Assembly: GCA_963733265.1 (NCBI GenBank)
Contig: CAVTCF010000003.1
Location: 620,001 to 684,000 of the forward strand
Direction of reading: 5' to 3'
Source: PALSA-1006 sp963733265
Lineage (GTDB): Bacteria; Pseudomonadota; Gammaproteobacteria; Burkholderiales; Gallionellaceae
DNA length: 64,000 bases
In this document: piece by piece, positions 9,756-18,721 of the stretch
Layout of the letters: each line of letters begins with the position of its first letter
Numbering within the stretch: the stretch's first letter is position 1
Notes under the pieces: generated by a model
The model's database searches: none
Told to the model about the DNA's origin: nothing
The model's input: the letters and a program-made list of their open reading frames with translations, nothing else
Made by a program: the position numbers and the translations under genes

Positions 9756-9884
9756 GTTTGACCTTAATTAATTTTGCAGTGAAACCCCTATTTGAGGCCA
9801 CAGATAAACAATTCAGAAGTCTACTATTTTACGCTTCTAAAGATCAGCATTGCCCGAAAGTAATGATTTACTCTGTGCGAAAAA

Positions 9885-12146
9885 TCAGAATTCTGCCTGA
9901 ACACCAAAAGTGACAGGTATGACCAGCGGAGTGACCGGGGTCGCAACAGTGTAATTTGCATTGTAGCTATAGCCGACAACATTCTTGCGAAAATATACAT
10001 TGTTTAATTCAAAATAAGTATTCAGTTTCCATTTGTCGTAAACGTAATGTCGATCAAAACGCAGGTCGAGCCGTTGATAGGCGGGTAGGGTAGCAGAGTT
10101 AACAGCGCCATAAACTGGAATATAGCGGCCGGTGCTGTCTTGGGTTGTTCCTATGACCGGGGAATAGGGAGAACCCGAGTGGTAGCTCCATTTCGTGCCC
10201 ATAGTCCAGTCATTATTAATTTTGCAAGTGGTGACCAGCGTGGTATTGATAGGTTCGTCATATTGATAACGGAAAGACGCGCCAGTAATATCATTTTGCA
10301 GTTGCGAATGTGCCAGAGAAACCGATAACCATCCGGTAATATCCGCGGGCCCGTCTTTCTTGATAAGAAGCTCTTCTCCGTAAGCGATGCCGCTACCGCC
10401 ATTGACGTAATTCAGTTGCGGGTTACTGACGACCAGATCGCTGAGTTTTTTGTAATAGGTTTCGGCTTTCCACGACCAATTGCTTTCCAACTTTTGGGTA
10501 ATGCCGACCACACTGTGCTCAGCGCGCAAATGCCCAAGATTGGGGTTGCCGAAATTGCGGGCTATTTCTTGTTCGGCGGGCATTTGGTTGTGCAGTCCCC
10601 ATCCCGCAGTGAGCAGTGTGCGTTCATTCCAATCCCATTCCGCACCCAGACGTGGTTCGGTATAAGATTTGTTCAGATAATCTTCACCGCTGGCGTGAAC
10701 GCCGCCGATCAGGGTGAGTTTGGGTGAAACACGCGTGCGATCTTGGGCCGAGGTTTCCCATGTATTGGTGTAGAACGACTCGATCAATTGCGCACGTGGG
10801 GCACTGCTTAAGTCGCATCCGGCTTCAAATTGGGTGCAGGTGGTATTGATGGCATTCACATTGATGTTGGTTAGCGTTCGTCCCAAGTTGCTTCCCAATA
10901 TGAGTTCGTTGTTTTCAGCAAGAGGAATATGCATTAATTCTCTTATGCTATCTGTTTCTTGACTGACAGAAATATTTCCTGCGGAAGCCACCGTGCTGTT
11001 GGATTCGGTAGTGTGATGTTCCAGTGCAAGTTTGTTTTGTGCTTCGGAAAAAATTCTGGCATCCCATACTGCTGCCTGCATGGCGTAAGTGTCCGAGAAG
11101 CTTAAGTCACCGCTTAATACCGGTTGCTGCTCGGCGATATCCGAGTTGCTGGCGATACTTAATTTGAGTTTATCTGTCGCGCCTTGCAGATGAAGTGTAA
11201 GTCGATCAGTGTTATTTGTTTGCCAGATATATTTTCCCTGATAATCGCTGTAATTGGGAATCTGGATGGTGACGCCATTCTGCGAGACTTGTTTGATGAG
11301 CAGGTCGATATAGCTGCGCCGTGCGGCGAAATACATGGATTGATTTTCAGCAGTCGGCCCTTCCACCAGAAAGTCTGCACCGATTACATTGATATTAACT
11401 TTTCCGCCCAAGCGGTCATTGCGGGGATCGCGCAGGGCGACATCAATTATTGCGCCGGTGGCATCGCCATAACGGGGCGGGAATGCAGCACTGTACAAAT
11501 TGAAGTCCTGAATCAAATCGGCGTTAAAAACACTGATGCCGGTCGAGTGAAAAATTTTGCTGATGGGCAAGTCATCAACATAATACAAATTATCGGCGGG
11601 ACCCGAGCCGCGCACCGCCGGCCCGGCACCCGTGGCAACGACACCGGGCAGGGCTTGCAAGCCCACGAGCGGGTCACCACTGGAGCCTGCGATGTGGCGC
11701 AACTCATCACCCGAAATAATGCTTTTGCTGACGCGATCATCGCTGCGTGCTCCCTGCACAACAACTTCATCCAGTAATACTGACGCAGGCAGATAGAATG
11801 TGGGGGATGGTAGTACTGCATCCGGTTTGAGTTCAACTACAAGATTAATCGGAGTGTCGTTCCCCAATGCGGCAGCAATTAAAGTGTATTGCCCCGCAGC
11901 GGGAAGAGATAAGTCAAACTGTCCTTTGTCATTGGAGGTGGTGCTTAGAGACTGATCCTCACGAACATACACTTGAACACCGGAAAGTGGATGCCTGCTG
12001 CCTTTTTCCAACGTAAGACCATGGATCGTCCATTCTGCGGCAAAACTGGAGGCGCAAATAAATAAAGCCAATGCGAAAAGATAATGTGTGAAGAAAGCAT
12101 TTAGGCGAGTACAATTCAGATTCATCGAAATCATGGTCAGAGTCAC
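9885..12146 (-). CDS. TonB-dependent outer-membrane receptor
   Basis: An outer-membrane gated channel of 753 residues. A signal sequence (FALALFICASSFAAEW) is followed by a carboxypeptidase-regulatory-like beta-sandwich (residues about 45-120, IHGLTLEKGSRHPLSGVQV), a plug domain with VRGSGPADNLYYVDDLPI and YGDATGAIIDVALRDPR, then a long barrel ending in an aromatic residue (VQAEF). The frame opens with a GTG at 12146; ATGs at 12134 and 12125 are alternative starts. The substrate is not evident: no B12 riboswitch or heme- or siderophore-related neighbour is seen. It is the last gene of an operon with its own TonB, 106 bp downstream of it. Confidence 0.9.
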   Translation of the reverse strand: MTLTMISMNLNCTRLNAFFTHYLFALALFICASSFAAEWTIHGLTLEKGSRHPLSGVQVYVREDQSLSTTSNDKGQFDLSLPAAGQYTLIAAALGNDTPINLVVELKPDAVLPSPTFYLPASVLLDEVVVQGARSDDRVSKSIISGDELRHIAGSSGDPLVGLQALPGVVATGAGPAVRGSGPADNLYYVDDLPISKIFHSTGISVFNADLIQDFNLYSAAFPPRYGDATGAIIDVALRDPRNDRLGGKVNINVIGADFLVEGPTAENQSMYFAARRSYIDLLIKQVSQNGVTIQIPNYSDYQGKYIWQTNNTDRLTLHLQGATDKLKLSIASNSDIAEQQPVLSGDLSFSDTYAMQAAVWDARIFSEAQNKLALEHHTTESNSTVASAGNISVSQETDSIRELMHIPLAENNELILGSNLGRTLTNINVNAINTTCTQFEAGCDLSSAPRAQLIESFYTNTWETSAQDRTRVSPKLTLIGGVHASGEDYLNKSYTEPRLGAEWDWNERTLLTAGWGLHNQMPAEQEIARNFGNPNLGHLRAEHSVVGITQKLESNWSWKAETYYKKLSDLVVSNPQLNYVNGGSGIAYGEELLIKKDGPADITGWLSVSLAHSQLQNDITGASFRYQYDEPINTTLVTTCKINNDWTMGTKWSYHSGSPYSPVIGTTQDSTGRYIPVYGAVNSATLPAYQRLDLRFDRHYVYDKWKLNTYFELNNVYFRKNVVGYSYNANYTVATPVTPLVIPVTFGVQAEF

Positions 12147-12252
12147 CAGTTAATAGAAAATAGGTAAGTGTGTGTGGCACTAAATTATAGCCATGAGTCC
12201 AAAATAGGACATCACTAATGATGAGTCAAAGTCTTAATGACGAATTCAATGT

Positions 12253-12924
12253 CTATTTCAAATTAAATCTGAACGGTATGGAAATTCGAACCGGTACCGC
12301 TTTGTCGCCAATATAGCCCGGAGAAAACTCGCTTTTATTCAACGCTTCAATGACGGCATTATCAAATGCTTTTCCACCGCTTTTTACGACGCGAACATTC
12401 TGAACTTTTCCTTGTGCATCAATCACAACTTCAGCCAGTACGTAAGCCTGATTTCCCGCACGTCGTTCTGAGGCTGGATAGGCGGCTTCAATTTTGCTTA
12501 AAGGACCAGGAATACGGGTCAGACTGGATATGGATTCTATTCTTTCCGGCTGAGGCGCAGGGCTTTGCTCAACAATAACAGTTGTCTCTGAGCTCACTGT
12601 TGTTGCCGGTGCCGGGATTTCGATTATCGGCGGTGCAGGGTTATTGACTGGCTGTTTACTTGGTGCCTGAATGTCACGTTGATGTGTGATGTGTTTTTCG
12701 GCAACCGGCGGGGTAAAAGATGTTGATTTTTCAAAAGAGATGTCAAGGATACGTGGAAGAATTTTTACTGTGGTAGTCTGCTTTGTATCGAAAACCAGAA
12801 GCACCACCGCATGCACTATTAGTGACAACAGCAGAGCAAGTACAATCCGCCGTGTCGTCAGCGATGTTTGCTGTAAATATTGAGGAATATGAAAGCTGAC
12901 TGGCAAGGCTCTTTTATTGTTCAA
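12253..12924 (-). CDS. TonB-family energy transducer
   Basis: Couples the inner-membrane proton-motive force to outer-membrane receptors. One N-terminal membrane helix (IVLALLLSLIVHAVVLLVF, residues about 27-45) is followed by a Pro-rich periplasmic spacer and a C-terminal TonB domain: AAYPASERRAGNQAYVLAEV, then VRVVKSGGKAFDNAVIEAL. The 223-residue length is normal. The start overlaps the stop of the upstream unknown gene by 4 bp (ATGA) and the gene precedes a TonB-dependent receptor, so it probably serves that receptor. No exbB/exbD is nearby; those would have to be supplied elsewhere. Confidence 0.88.
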   Translation of the reverse strand: MNNKRALPVSFHIPQYLQQTSLTTRRIVLALLLSLIVHAVVLLVFDTKQTTTVKILPRILDISFEKSTSFTPPVAEKHITHQRDIQAPSKQPVNNPAPPIIEIPAPATTVSSETTVIVEQSPAPQPERIESISSLTRIPGPLSKIEAAYPASERRAGNQAYVLAEVVIDAQGKVQNVRVVKSGGKAFDNAVIEALNKSEFSPGYIGDKAVPVRISIPFRFNLK

Positions 12925-13829
12925 ACAGGCTTAAGTTCGACGGGAAGTTTATCAGTTCGGCTGAGCAATACTCTGCCAATATCGTCGAGTAGTTGAGGCC
13001 GGACATCTTCTTCATTGAGCTTGAAGGAACTGATTCCGAAAGAAAGCAGATTAAGGCTTAGCACATCTATATGACCTTGCTCGTAATTCGCCTGAAACTT
13101 CAAATAAACAGGAAGATCAGGCGACAGGTGAACTTGCAACCATTCTTGTTTTGGACGCTTTCCATCCAATTCGGCTTTGTCGAGGATGCCCAGCCTGAGA
13201 TTCTCAAGCTCGACTTTAAGTGCTTCGAGTTGGTTCCAAGGACGAGTCACAACTGGCGCTTCAGGCGCCCGGTAATTAACTGAAAAGGTAACGTATGCGA
13301 TTAAAGCGGTAGACGAAAGATTTTGTTTCCGAGCATCCAGACGGGCCTCTTTCCATTTTAGGTTTGAATAACAAGTGCGGGCATCCAAACGATATTCTCG
13401 GGATATTTCCGGTTCCATCTTGTTGGCAAATTCGGTCAAGGCAGAAAAAAAACCGACAATTCGATTAAGTGCTTCATGCAACTTTTGTGAACGAATTTGC
13501 AATGCCTGAGCTTCAGAAAGGCTAGCCCCTAGTTTTTTTGCCGCCTCTTCTTCAAGTTCGGCAAGAAAATGGCTTTTATAGGCGGTGGGTTGTGGTGGTG
13601 TATAAACTGCAATAGACTCTGGCGCAGTGATTACATGGGATGTATCAACTAAAATTTCCGGGTTTTGCGGTTCGAGGCGTTCGTGTTCGGCACTGCGACG
13701 GGCATCGGCCAGATGCTTGTCAATTTCAGACAGTGACGAACTAAGATCAAAGTTAACGAGTGGCTTGTCTTCCGATGATCGAGATTGTTGGGGCGTTGTT
13801 TTGGGAGAAAGAGTCATGTCTGTTTTCAA
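12921..13829 (-). CDS. uncharacterised protein in TonB/receptor operon
   Basis: A 302-residue protein I do not recognise. It has no signal peptide or membrane helix. The first 90 residues are polar and probably disordered; the middle (about 95-150) is helical with coiled-coil character (AELEEEAAKKLGASLSEAQALQIRSQKLHEAL); the C-terminal half looks like a mixed alpha/beta domain (PVYLKFQANYEQGHIDVLSLNL). It is the first gene of a three-gene operon with tonB and a receptor and overlaps tonB by 4 bp, which suggests a cytoplasmic or peripheral role linked to that system. Confidence 0.75.
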   Translation of the reverse strand: MKTDMTLSPKTTPQQSRSSEDKPLVNFDLSSSLSEIDKHLADARRSAEHERLEPQNPEILVDTSHVITAPESIAVYTPPQPTAYKSHFLAELEEEAAKKLGASLSEAQALQIRSQKLHEALNRIVGFFSALTEFANKMEPEISREYRLDARTCYSNLKWKEARLDARKQNLSSTALIAYVTFSVNYRAPEAPVVTRPWNQLEALKVELENLRLGILDKAELDGKRPKQEWLQVHLSPDLPVYLKFQANYEQGHIDVLSLNLLSFGISSFKLNEEDVRPQLLDDIGRVLLSRTDKLPVELKPV

Positions 13830-13984
13830 AACGGTTGGTGCGGATTATAACCACCAGATTGTGGCTGTGTGCAGCAAATTTTCCATGTCAACAAATGAAT
13901 AGTACGTTAATATTTTTCAGCCTTCAACCGTAATAGATGCCGGATTTAAGATTACACTGTTCAATTAATTTTAGGATGCCTTAA

Positions 13985-14755
13985 ATGAGTTCAACAATTC
14001 CCCCCCATGGTAAACGGAGTTTGATATTTGCACATCGCGGTGCGAACAAGGAAGCGCCCGAAAACACAAGAAGTGCTTTTGACCGGGCCTTGAGCTATGA
14101 CATCGACGGCATGGAGACCGACGTGCAACTGAGTAGCGATGAGGTTGCAGTGCTGTGGCATGATCGTTTTCTCACCAAGATTCCGGGCCTTGAGAATAAG
14201 CACATTGACGACTTTAACTTTGAACAATTGAGCGCGATGAATTTTGCCGGTCATTACGGGCAAGGCGTGCAGGCAGAGAGGATTGTGCGGCTGCAAGAAT
14301 TTCTGGAATCTTACCGTACTCGTTGTCATCTGCTCATCGAAATTAAAAATCGTGATTGGGAAGAACTGGAGCGGCATCATGTCAAGATGCGGCAGACTTT
14401 GGACAGTGTCGGGGCGGTACAAGGCGATACCATTCTGGTGTCTTCATTCGATTTGGACAGTCTTGTTTACGCCCAGCAATATCGTCCCGGATTTCCATTG
14501 GTTTACAACTTTGAAACTGACCAAACTTTGGAGTACGCCGAACGAATTTTACAACAACACACCTTTTTGCACGGGCTATGTTTACCCATTGAATCGCTGA
14601 ATGAACACTTCGTGCGGCTATTGCGAAGTCAGGGCAAAAGTATTGCCGTTTACACCTGCAATACTGATGAGGAAATCAACCGGGCGCTGAATCTGGGTGT
14701 CGATATTCTGATCAGCGATTTTCCGCAAAAAGCGCTACGCTTGAGGGATGCATGA
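13985..14755 (+). CDS. glycerophosphodiester phosphodiesterase
   Basis: Hydrolyses glycerophosphodiesters to glycerol-3-phosphate and an alcohol. The GDPD core is intact: FAHRGANKEAPENTRSAF (catalytic His and Glu), DGMETDVQLSSDEVAVLWHD (metal-binding Glu/Asp and second His), LLIEIKN and VYTCNTDEEI. There is no signal peptide, so it is a cytoplasmic UgpQ-type enzyme of 256 residues. Its last codons overlap the start of glpD by 4 bp, giving a short pathway: diester to G3P to dihydroxyacetone phosphate. Confidence 0.92.
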   Translation: MSSTIPPHGKRSLIFAHRGANKEAPENTRSAFDRALSYDIDGMETDVQLSSDEVAVLWHDRFLTKIPGLENKHIDDFNFEQLSAMNFAGHYGQGVQAERIVRLQEFLESYRTRCHLLIEIKNRDWEELERHHVKMRQTLDSVGAVQGDTILVSSFDLDSLVYAQQYRPGFPLVYNFETDQTLEYAERILQQHTFLHGLCLPIESLNEHFVRLLRSQGKSIAVYTCNTDEEINRALNLGVDILISDFPQKALRLRDA

Positions 14756-16434
14756 AGCGAAATTTTTCAGCGCTGGCGGATGCAAAATTTGATCTGTTGG
14801 TTTGTGGCGGCGGCATCTATGGTGCATGGACGGCTTACGATGCGGCACTGCGCGGGCTTAAGGTCGCACTGGTTGAGCAGGGTGACTGGGCAGGGGCAAC
14901 TTCATCCGCTTCCAGCAAATTGATCCATGGCGGTTTGCGTTATCTGGAGTCGTATGATTTTATGCTGGTAAAAAAAGCGCTGACCGAACGCGGCATGTTG
15001 CTGGAGGTGGCACCGCACCGAGTGTGGCCGTTGCGCTTCGGCGTGCCGGTGTATTCATATAGCCGCATCAGCAGATTGCAGTTGAAAGCGGGGCTCATTT
15101 TGTACGACCTGCTGGCAGGCACGTCACTTGCACAGTCGAAACATAGATATTTTAATCGCAGTGAATTTGCGCAGCGATTTTCAATTCTTTCGGATGAAGG
15201 GTTGCGCGGCGGATTTACCTACCCCGATGCTCAGACCGATGATGCTCGACTGGTGTTGGAATTGGTAGCCGGGGCAATGGAGGCAGGTGCGGTTTGTGTT
15301 AACCAATGCCAGCTCATTGCAGTAAATGAAATCTACACAACATCAACATCACCTCCTCCTGCAAGGGGGCGGGCTAGGGAGGGGGTAAAACCTCAGCTAG
15401 ATAGCCAATCCAACCCCCATCCTAGCCTTCACCCTGGCACGGGGAAGGAACTGTTCTGCGCGACGGTGAAAGATAATCTAAGCGGTGAACAACGAGATAT
15501 TCAAGCGCGAGTAGTGGTCAATGCAACAGGGCAGTGGCTGACGAAAGATGTAATAAGCAGCGCATGGTGTCGTCTGAGCAAAGGTACACACCTTGTGTTG
15601 CCTGCTGCAATAGGTGACGAGGCACTATTGCTGACGGCGCGATCTGACGGGCGTGTGTTTTTTATAATTCCCTGGTACGGACTCACGTTGGTGGGGACGA
15701 CAGATACTGATTATCGCGGTGACATTGACCATGTTGCAGTAGAAAAATCCGACGTGGATTATTTACTGCGTGAAGTGAATTTGTATCTTAAGACTCAATG
15801 GACCGAGCAGGATGTGATCGGCAGCTACGCCGGCGTTCGCGTGATGAGACAAAGTGATGCAGCCTCACCTTCAGCCGTCAGTCGTGATTGGGAATTGAAG
15901 AGGACAGCTAACGGGGTACTGTATTCCGTTGGCGGCAAGATCACGTCGGCGCGGGAAGATGCCTCGGTAATCGTGGATGCTGTTTGTGCGCAAATCGGTG
16001 TGCAGATTCCATGCAGCACCCAGGGCCGATTATTTCCCTGGGCACCGGCTGATTTTGTTGTTTGGTCTGATTCTGTTGTTGAGCAGGCGCATCAATTGGG
16101 CATTGCAGCCGACTGCATTCAATGGCTCATCCGCAGGCATGGCAAGCGAGTGAGCGATATTCTGCGCGACGTTGAAAACACTCCCTCATTGGCGGAGCGT
16201 ATTGTGCCTTCACTGCCGTTTATTTATGCCGATCTGTTGTTTTGTGCGCGCAATGAAATGGTCGGGCATCTGGAAGATTTGCTGCGCCGACGTATGCCGT
16301 TGCTGATTTTGTCCAGGCTTGAAAAGAGCGATCTGGAAAAAATTGCTGAAAAAGTTTCAGCAATTTTGGGATGGGACGAAACAAGGGTTAAGCAAGAAGT
16401 GGCGACGATTTCATATCACTATATCAAAAGATAA
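14752..16434 (+). CDS. glpD: aerobic glycerol-3-phosphate dehydrogenase with inserted repeat peptide
   Basis: Membrane-associated FAD enzyme that oxidises glycerol-3-phosphate to dihydroxyacetone phosphate and passes electrons to quinone. The N-terminal FAD fold DLLVCGGGIYGAWTAYDAALRG, the SSKLIHGGLRYLE motif, NATGQWL, and LVGTTDTDYRGD are all present, with the C-terminal cap domain. Residues about 197-232 (SPPPARGRAREGVKPQ and following) are foreign to the family: they are the in-frame translation of a palindromic repeat at 15351-15450. Without them the alignment runs smoothly from NQCQLIAVNE to LFCATVKDN. The reading frame is preserved, so the enzyme may still work with a surface loop. Confidence 0.92.
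   Translation: MKRNFSALADAKFDLLVCGGGIYGAWTAYDAALRGLKVALVEQGDWAGATSSASSKLIHGGLRYLESYDFMLVKKALTERGMLLEVAPHRVWPLRFGVPVYSYSRISRLQLKAGLILYDLLAGTSLAQSKHRYFNRSEFAQRFSILSDEGLRGGFTYPDAQTDDARLVLELVAGAMEAGAVCVNQCQLIAVNEIYTTSTSPPPARGRAREGVKPQLDSQSNPHPSLHPGTGKELFCATVKDNLSGEQRDIQARVVVNATGQWLTKDVISSAWCRLSKGTHLVLPAAIGDEALLLTARSDGRVFFIIPWYGLTLVGTTDTDYRGDIDHVAVEKSDVDYLLREVNLYLKTQWTEQDVIGSYAGVRVMRQSDAASPSAVSRDWELKRTANGVLYSVGGKITSAREDASVIVDAVCAQIGVQIPCSTQGRLFPWAPADFVVWSDSVVEQAHQLGIAADCIQWLIRRHGKRVSDILRDVENTPSLAERIVPSLPFIYADLLFCARNEMVGHLEDLLRRRMPLLILSRLEKSDLEKIAEKVSAILGWDETRVKQEVATISYHYIKR
15351..15450. repeat. palindromic dispersed repeat inserted in frame within glpD
   Basis: Two imperfect inverted arms, 15351-15385 and 15414-15450, flank an AT-richer spacer of about 28 bp. 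The G/C-run arms (for example GGGGGCGGGCTAGGGAGGGG) resemble the C-run/G-run intergenic palindromes common in Betaproteobacteria. Each arm can also fold on itself around a short loop. Here the element lies inside a coding sequence without stop codons or frame change. Confidence 0.75.
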
Positions 16435-16490
16435 ATAGCCCGCTGGCACTCATTTTCTCCCCGGATTTTAAGTAACCCCCATAGTCTTAT

Positions 16491-16544
16491 TTGACAGCGC
16501 TCTAAAAATCGTTAAAATACTTCGACAATTCCACAATAATGGAA
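16491..16544 (+). promoter_or_regulatory. ars operon promoter and probable ArsR operator
   Basis: TTGACA (16491-16496) and TAAAAT (16513-16518) are 16 bp apart, a near-consensus sigma-70 promoter. Just downstream an inverted repeat TTCCA/TGGAA (16529-16533 and 16540-16544) sits between the -10 and the arsR start, where a repressor would block transcription. That ArsR binds it is inference. Confidence 0.6.
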
Positions 16545-16554
16545 ATATAAAATA

Positions 16555-16923
16555 ATGAACACAAAACAAGCCACAGCAAAACTGGCTTCACTTGCCCAGG
16601 AAACCCGCTTGCGGATTTTTAAGCTGTTAGTCGAAGCCGGCAAAGAAGGCGTGAATGCTTCAGCAATAGCCGAAGCGCTCGATCTGGCACCCGCAACATT
16701 TTCCTTTCATGTGGCGCACTTGACCCGATCCGGGCTCGTGAATGCGCGCCAGGAAAGTCGTTTTATTTATTACTCGGTGAAATATACGGCTATGGACGAT
16801 CTGATTGCCTATCTGACGCAAAATTGCTGCAAAGGGGAAGCCTGTCTGCCCAAAACGGCGGCGATGAGTTCAACAGAAAAGCCGATAAAAGCTGTTAAGA
16901 AAGTAATCTCAAAGAAGAAATAA
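16555..16923 (+). CDS. arsR: ArsR-family arsenite-responsive repressor
   Basis: Winged-helix repressor of 122 residues. The helix-turn-helix lies around residues 40-62 (ASAIAEALDLAPATFSFHVAHL). Near the C-terminus are Cys91, Cys92 and Cys97 (NCCKGEAC), the cysteine cluster of the Acidithiobacillus-type arsenite sensors rather than the helix-3 CVC motif of plasmid ArsR. It heads arsC and the efflux gene, so it should release their promoter when As(III) is bound. The Lys-rich tail is unremarkable. Confidence 0.88.
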   Translation: MNTKQATAKLASLAQETRLRIFKLLVEAGKEGVNASAIAEALDLAPATFSFHVAHLTRSGLVNARQESRFIYYSVKYTAMDDLIAYLTQNCCKGEACLPKTAAMSSTEKPIKAVKKVISKKK

Positions 16924-16948
16924 TGAATGGCAGCACTAAAGGAAATCT

Positions 16949-17362
16949 ATGCCAACACGTAAAACGGTATTAGTGCTTTGCACCGGAAACTCTTGCCGTT
17001 CCCAAATGGCAGAAGTCATTCTCAATCATGATCTGGGAGACAATGTTCGCGCTATCTCTGCCGGAACCCGCTCGCAGCCGCAGGTGGCCGATGGTGCCAT
17101 TGAGGCGTTAAAGCTGGCAGGTCTTCCCACAGATGGTTTATATCCAAAAGATGTCGATGCGGTGATTAACGAGAAGATTGATCTGGTGGTAACGGTTTGC
17201 GATAACGCCAAGGAATCCTGCCCGATTTTTCCGCGTCCGGTGCCACGCATTCACCTGCCGTTCCACGATCCGCATGGCGAACCTTTGGAAAGTTTTGTTA
17301 CAGTCCGTGAAGATATTCGAACTCGCCTGTTGCCAGCGGTTCGCAAAGCACTGGGTCTTTGA
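16949..17362 (+). CDS. arsC: arsenate reductase, low-molecular-weight phosphatase type
   Basis: Reduces arsenate to arsenite. The P-loop CTGNSCR (Cys11 to Arg17, CX5R) followed by SQMAE places it in the low-molecular-weight tyrosine phosphatase fold. Further cysteines in VCDNAKESCP (about residues 83 and 90) fit the thioredoxin-coupled intramolecular disulfide relay. Length (137) is standard. It lies 25 bp after arsR and 9 bp before acr3; the arsenite formed is the substrate of that exporter. Confidence 0.92.
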   Translation: MPTRKTVLVLCTGNSCRSQMAEVILNHDLGDNVRAISAGTRSQPQVADGAIEALKLAGLPTDGLYPKDVDAVINEKIDLVVTVCDNAKESCPIFPRPVPRIHLPFHDPHGEPLESFVTVREDIRTRLLPAVRKALGL

Positions 17363-17371
17363 GATAACAGC

Positions 17372-18448
17372 ATGAGTACACAATGTGAAATTACAATGAA
17401 AGCTGGTGCCGGAACCCCTATGAGTGTCTTCGAGCGCTATCTGACCGTCTGGGTATTTCTTTGCATCATCGCCGGTATCGTGCTGGGGCAGGTCGCGCCT
17501 TCAATGTTCCAGTCAATTGGCAGGATGCAAATCGCGCAAGTCAATTTGCCGGTTGGCCTGTTGATATGGGTGATGATCATCCCTATGCTGGTCAAGGTTG
17601 ATTTCGGCGCATTGCACGAAGTCAAACAACATGTGCGTGGGATTGGCGTGACTTTGTTTGTGAACTGGCTGGTCAAGCCGTTTACCATGGCATTTCTTGC
17701 CTGGTTATTTGTCCGTAACCTGTTCACCCCCTGGTTGCCCGCCGAACAGCTCGACAGCTATATCGCCGGATTGATTCTTTTAGCCGCAGCACCCTGCACG
17801 GCCATGGTGTTTGTTTGGAGCCGCCTCACCAACGGCGATCCACTTTTCACTCTGTCTCAAGTGGCGCTCAACGATACGATCATGGTATTTGCTTTTGCGC
17901 CCATTGTTGCCTTGCTGTTGGGGATTTCAAGCATTCATGTGCCATGGGCCACACTGTTTACCTCGGTCGTACTTTACATCGTGGTTCCGGTAGTTCTGGC
18001 GCAATTGTGGCGGAAAAACCTTTTGAGCAAGGGGCAGGTATATTTTGATTCGGTCATAGATAGGATCGGCCCTTGGTCAATCACGGCACTGCTGCTGACC
18101 CTCGTGCTGCTGTTTGCATTTCAAGGCAAGGCCATTATTAACCAGCCTCTAGTTATCGCGCTGCTGGCGGTGCCTATTCTGATCCAGGTCTTCTTCAACT
18201 CAGCGCTTGCTTACTGGCTCAACCGCGCAGTCGGTGAAAAACACAATATTGCTTGCCCGTCAGCCCTGATCGGCGCTTCCAATTTTTTCGAGTTGGCGGT
18301 GGCTGCGGCCATTAGTCTTTTCGGATTTCAATCGGGTGCGGCATTGGCTACCGTCGTCGGTGTATTGATTGAAGTGCCGGTAATGCTGCTGGTGGTGAAA
18401 GTCGTCAATTCCAGCAAGGACTGGTATGAGTCAAATCAAAAAATCTAA
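17372..18448 (+). CDS. acr3: arsenite efflux transporter, ACR3 family
   Basis: Inner-membrane carrier that expels arsenite, driven by the proton-motive force. About ten hydrophobic helices, with the ACR3 signature APCTAMVFVWSRLTNGDP carrying the essential cysteine, and SALIGASNFFELAVA near the C-terminus. The 358-residue length is typical. The first ATG (17372) adds about 16 polar residues; MSVFERYLTVW (ATG at 17420) is an alternative start. It completes an arsR-arsC-acr3 operon. Confidence 0.92.
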   Translation: MSTQCEITMKAGAGTPMSVFERYLTVWVFLCIIAGIVLGQVAPSMFQSIGRMQIAQVNLPVGLLIWVMIIPMLVKVDFGALHEVKQHVRGIGVTLFVNWLVKPFTMAFLAWLFVRNLFTPWLPAEQLDSYIAGLILLAAAPCTAMVFVWSRLTNGDPLFTLSQVALNDTIMVFAFAPIVALLLGISSIHVPWATLFTSVVLYIVVPVVLAQLWRKNLLSKGQVYFDSVIDRIGPWSITALLLTLVLLFAFQGKAIINQPLVIALLAVPILIQVFFNSALAYWLNRAVGEKHNIACPSALIGASNFFELAVAAAISLFGFQSGAALATVVGVLIEVPVMLLVVKVVNSSKDWYESNQKI

Positions 18449-18464
18449 GGAGTTAACCAGAAAA

Positions 18465-18536
18465 ATGCTTGAAGTGTTCGATCCGGCAAGGTACTGCGCC
18501 ACCGGGATTGGCTTTCAATCCTGTGTGGTTGATTGA
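18465..18536 (+). pseudogene. probable remnant of arsD
   Basis: Right after acr3, a GGAG and an ATG open a 23-codon frame reading MLEVFDPARYCATGIGFQSC. This resembles the start of ArsD metallochaperones, which typically begin with a short strand, VFDPA.CCSTG.CG and so on. The vicinal cysteine pair is already lost and a TGA follows. The rest of the 270-bp gap before the next gene is non-coding as far as I can see. The identification rests on about 12 residues. Confidence 0.45.
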
Positions 18537-18721
18537 CGCTCGCGTTCTAAATAGAAAAATTTGCCGCCCCTGCCGGAATGATGGACTTCCCGTACGATGA
18601 ATAATCCAGATAAAATAGCAAAGCAAAATATTATTAAGACTACTCAAAAAAATCACGCATACATTTATTCGCTTACAAAATTGTTGTCATAAAATTTAAA
18701 GAATCCAAAAGGAGTTAGTAA

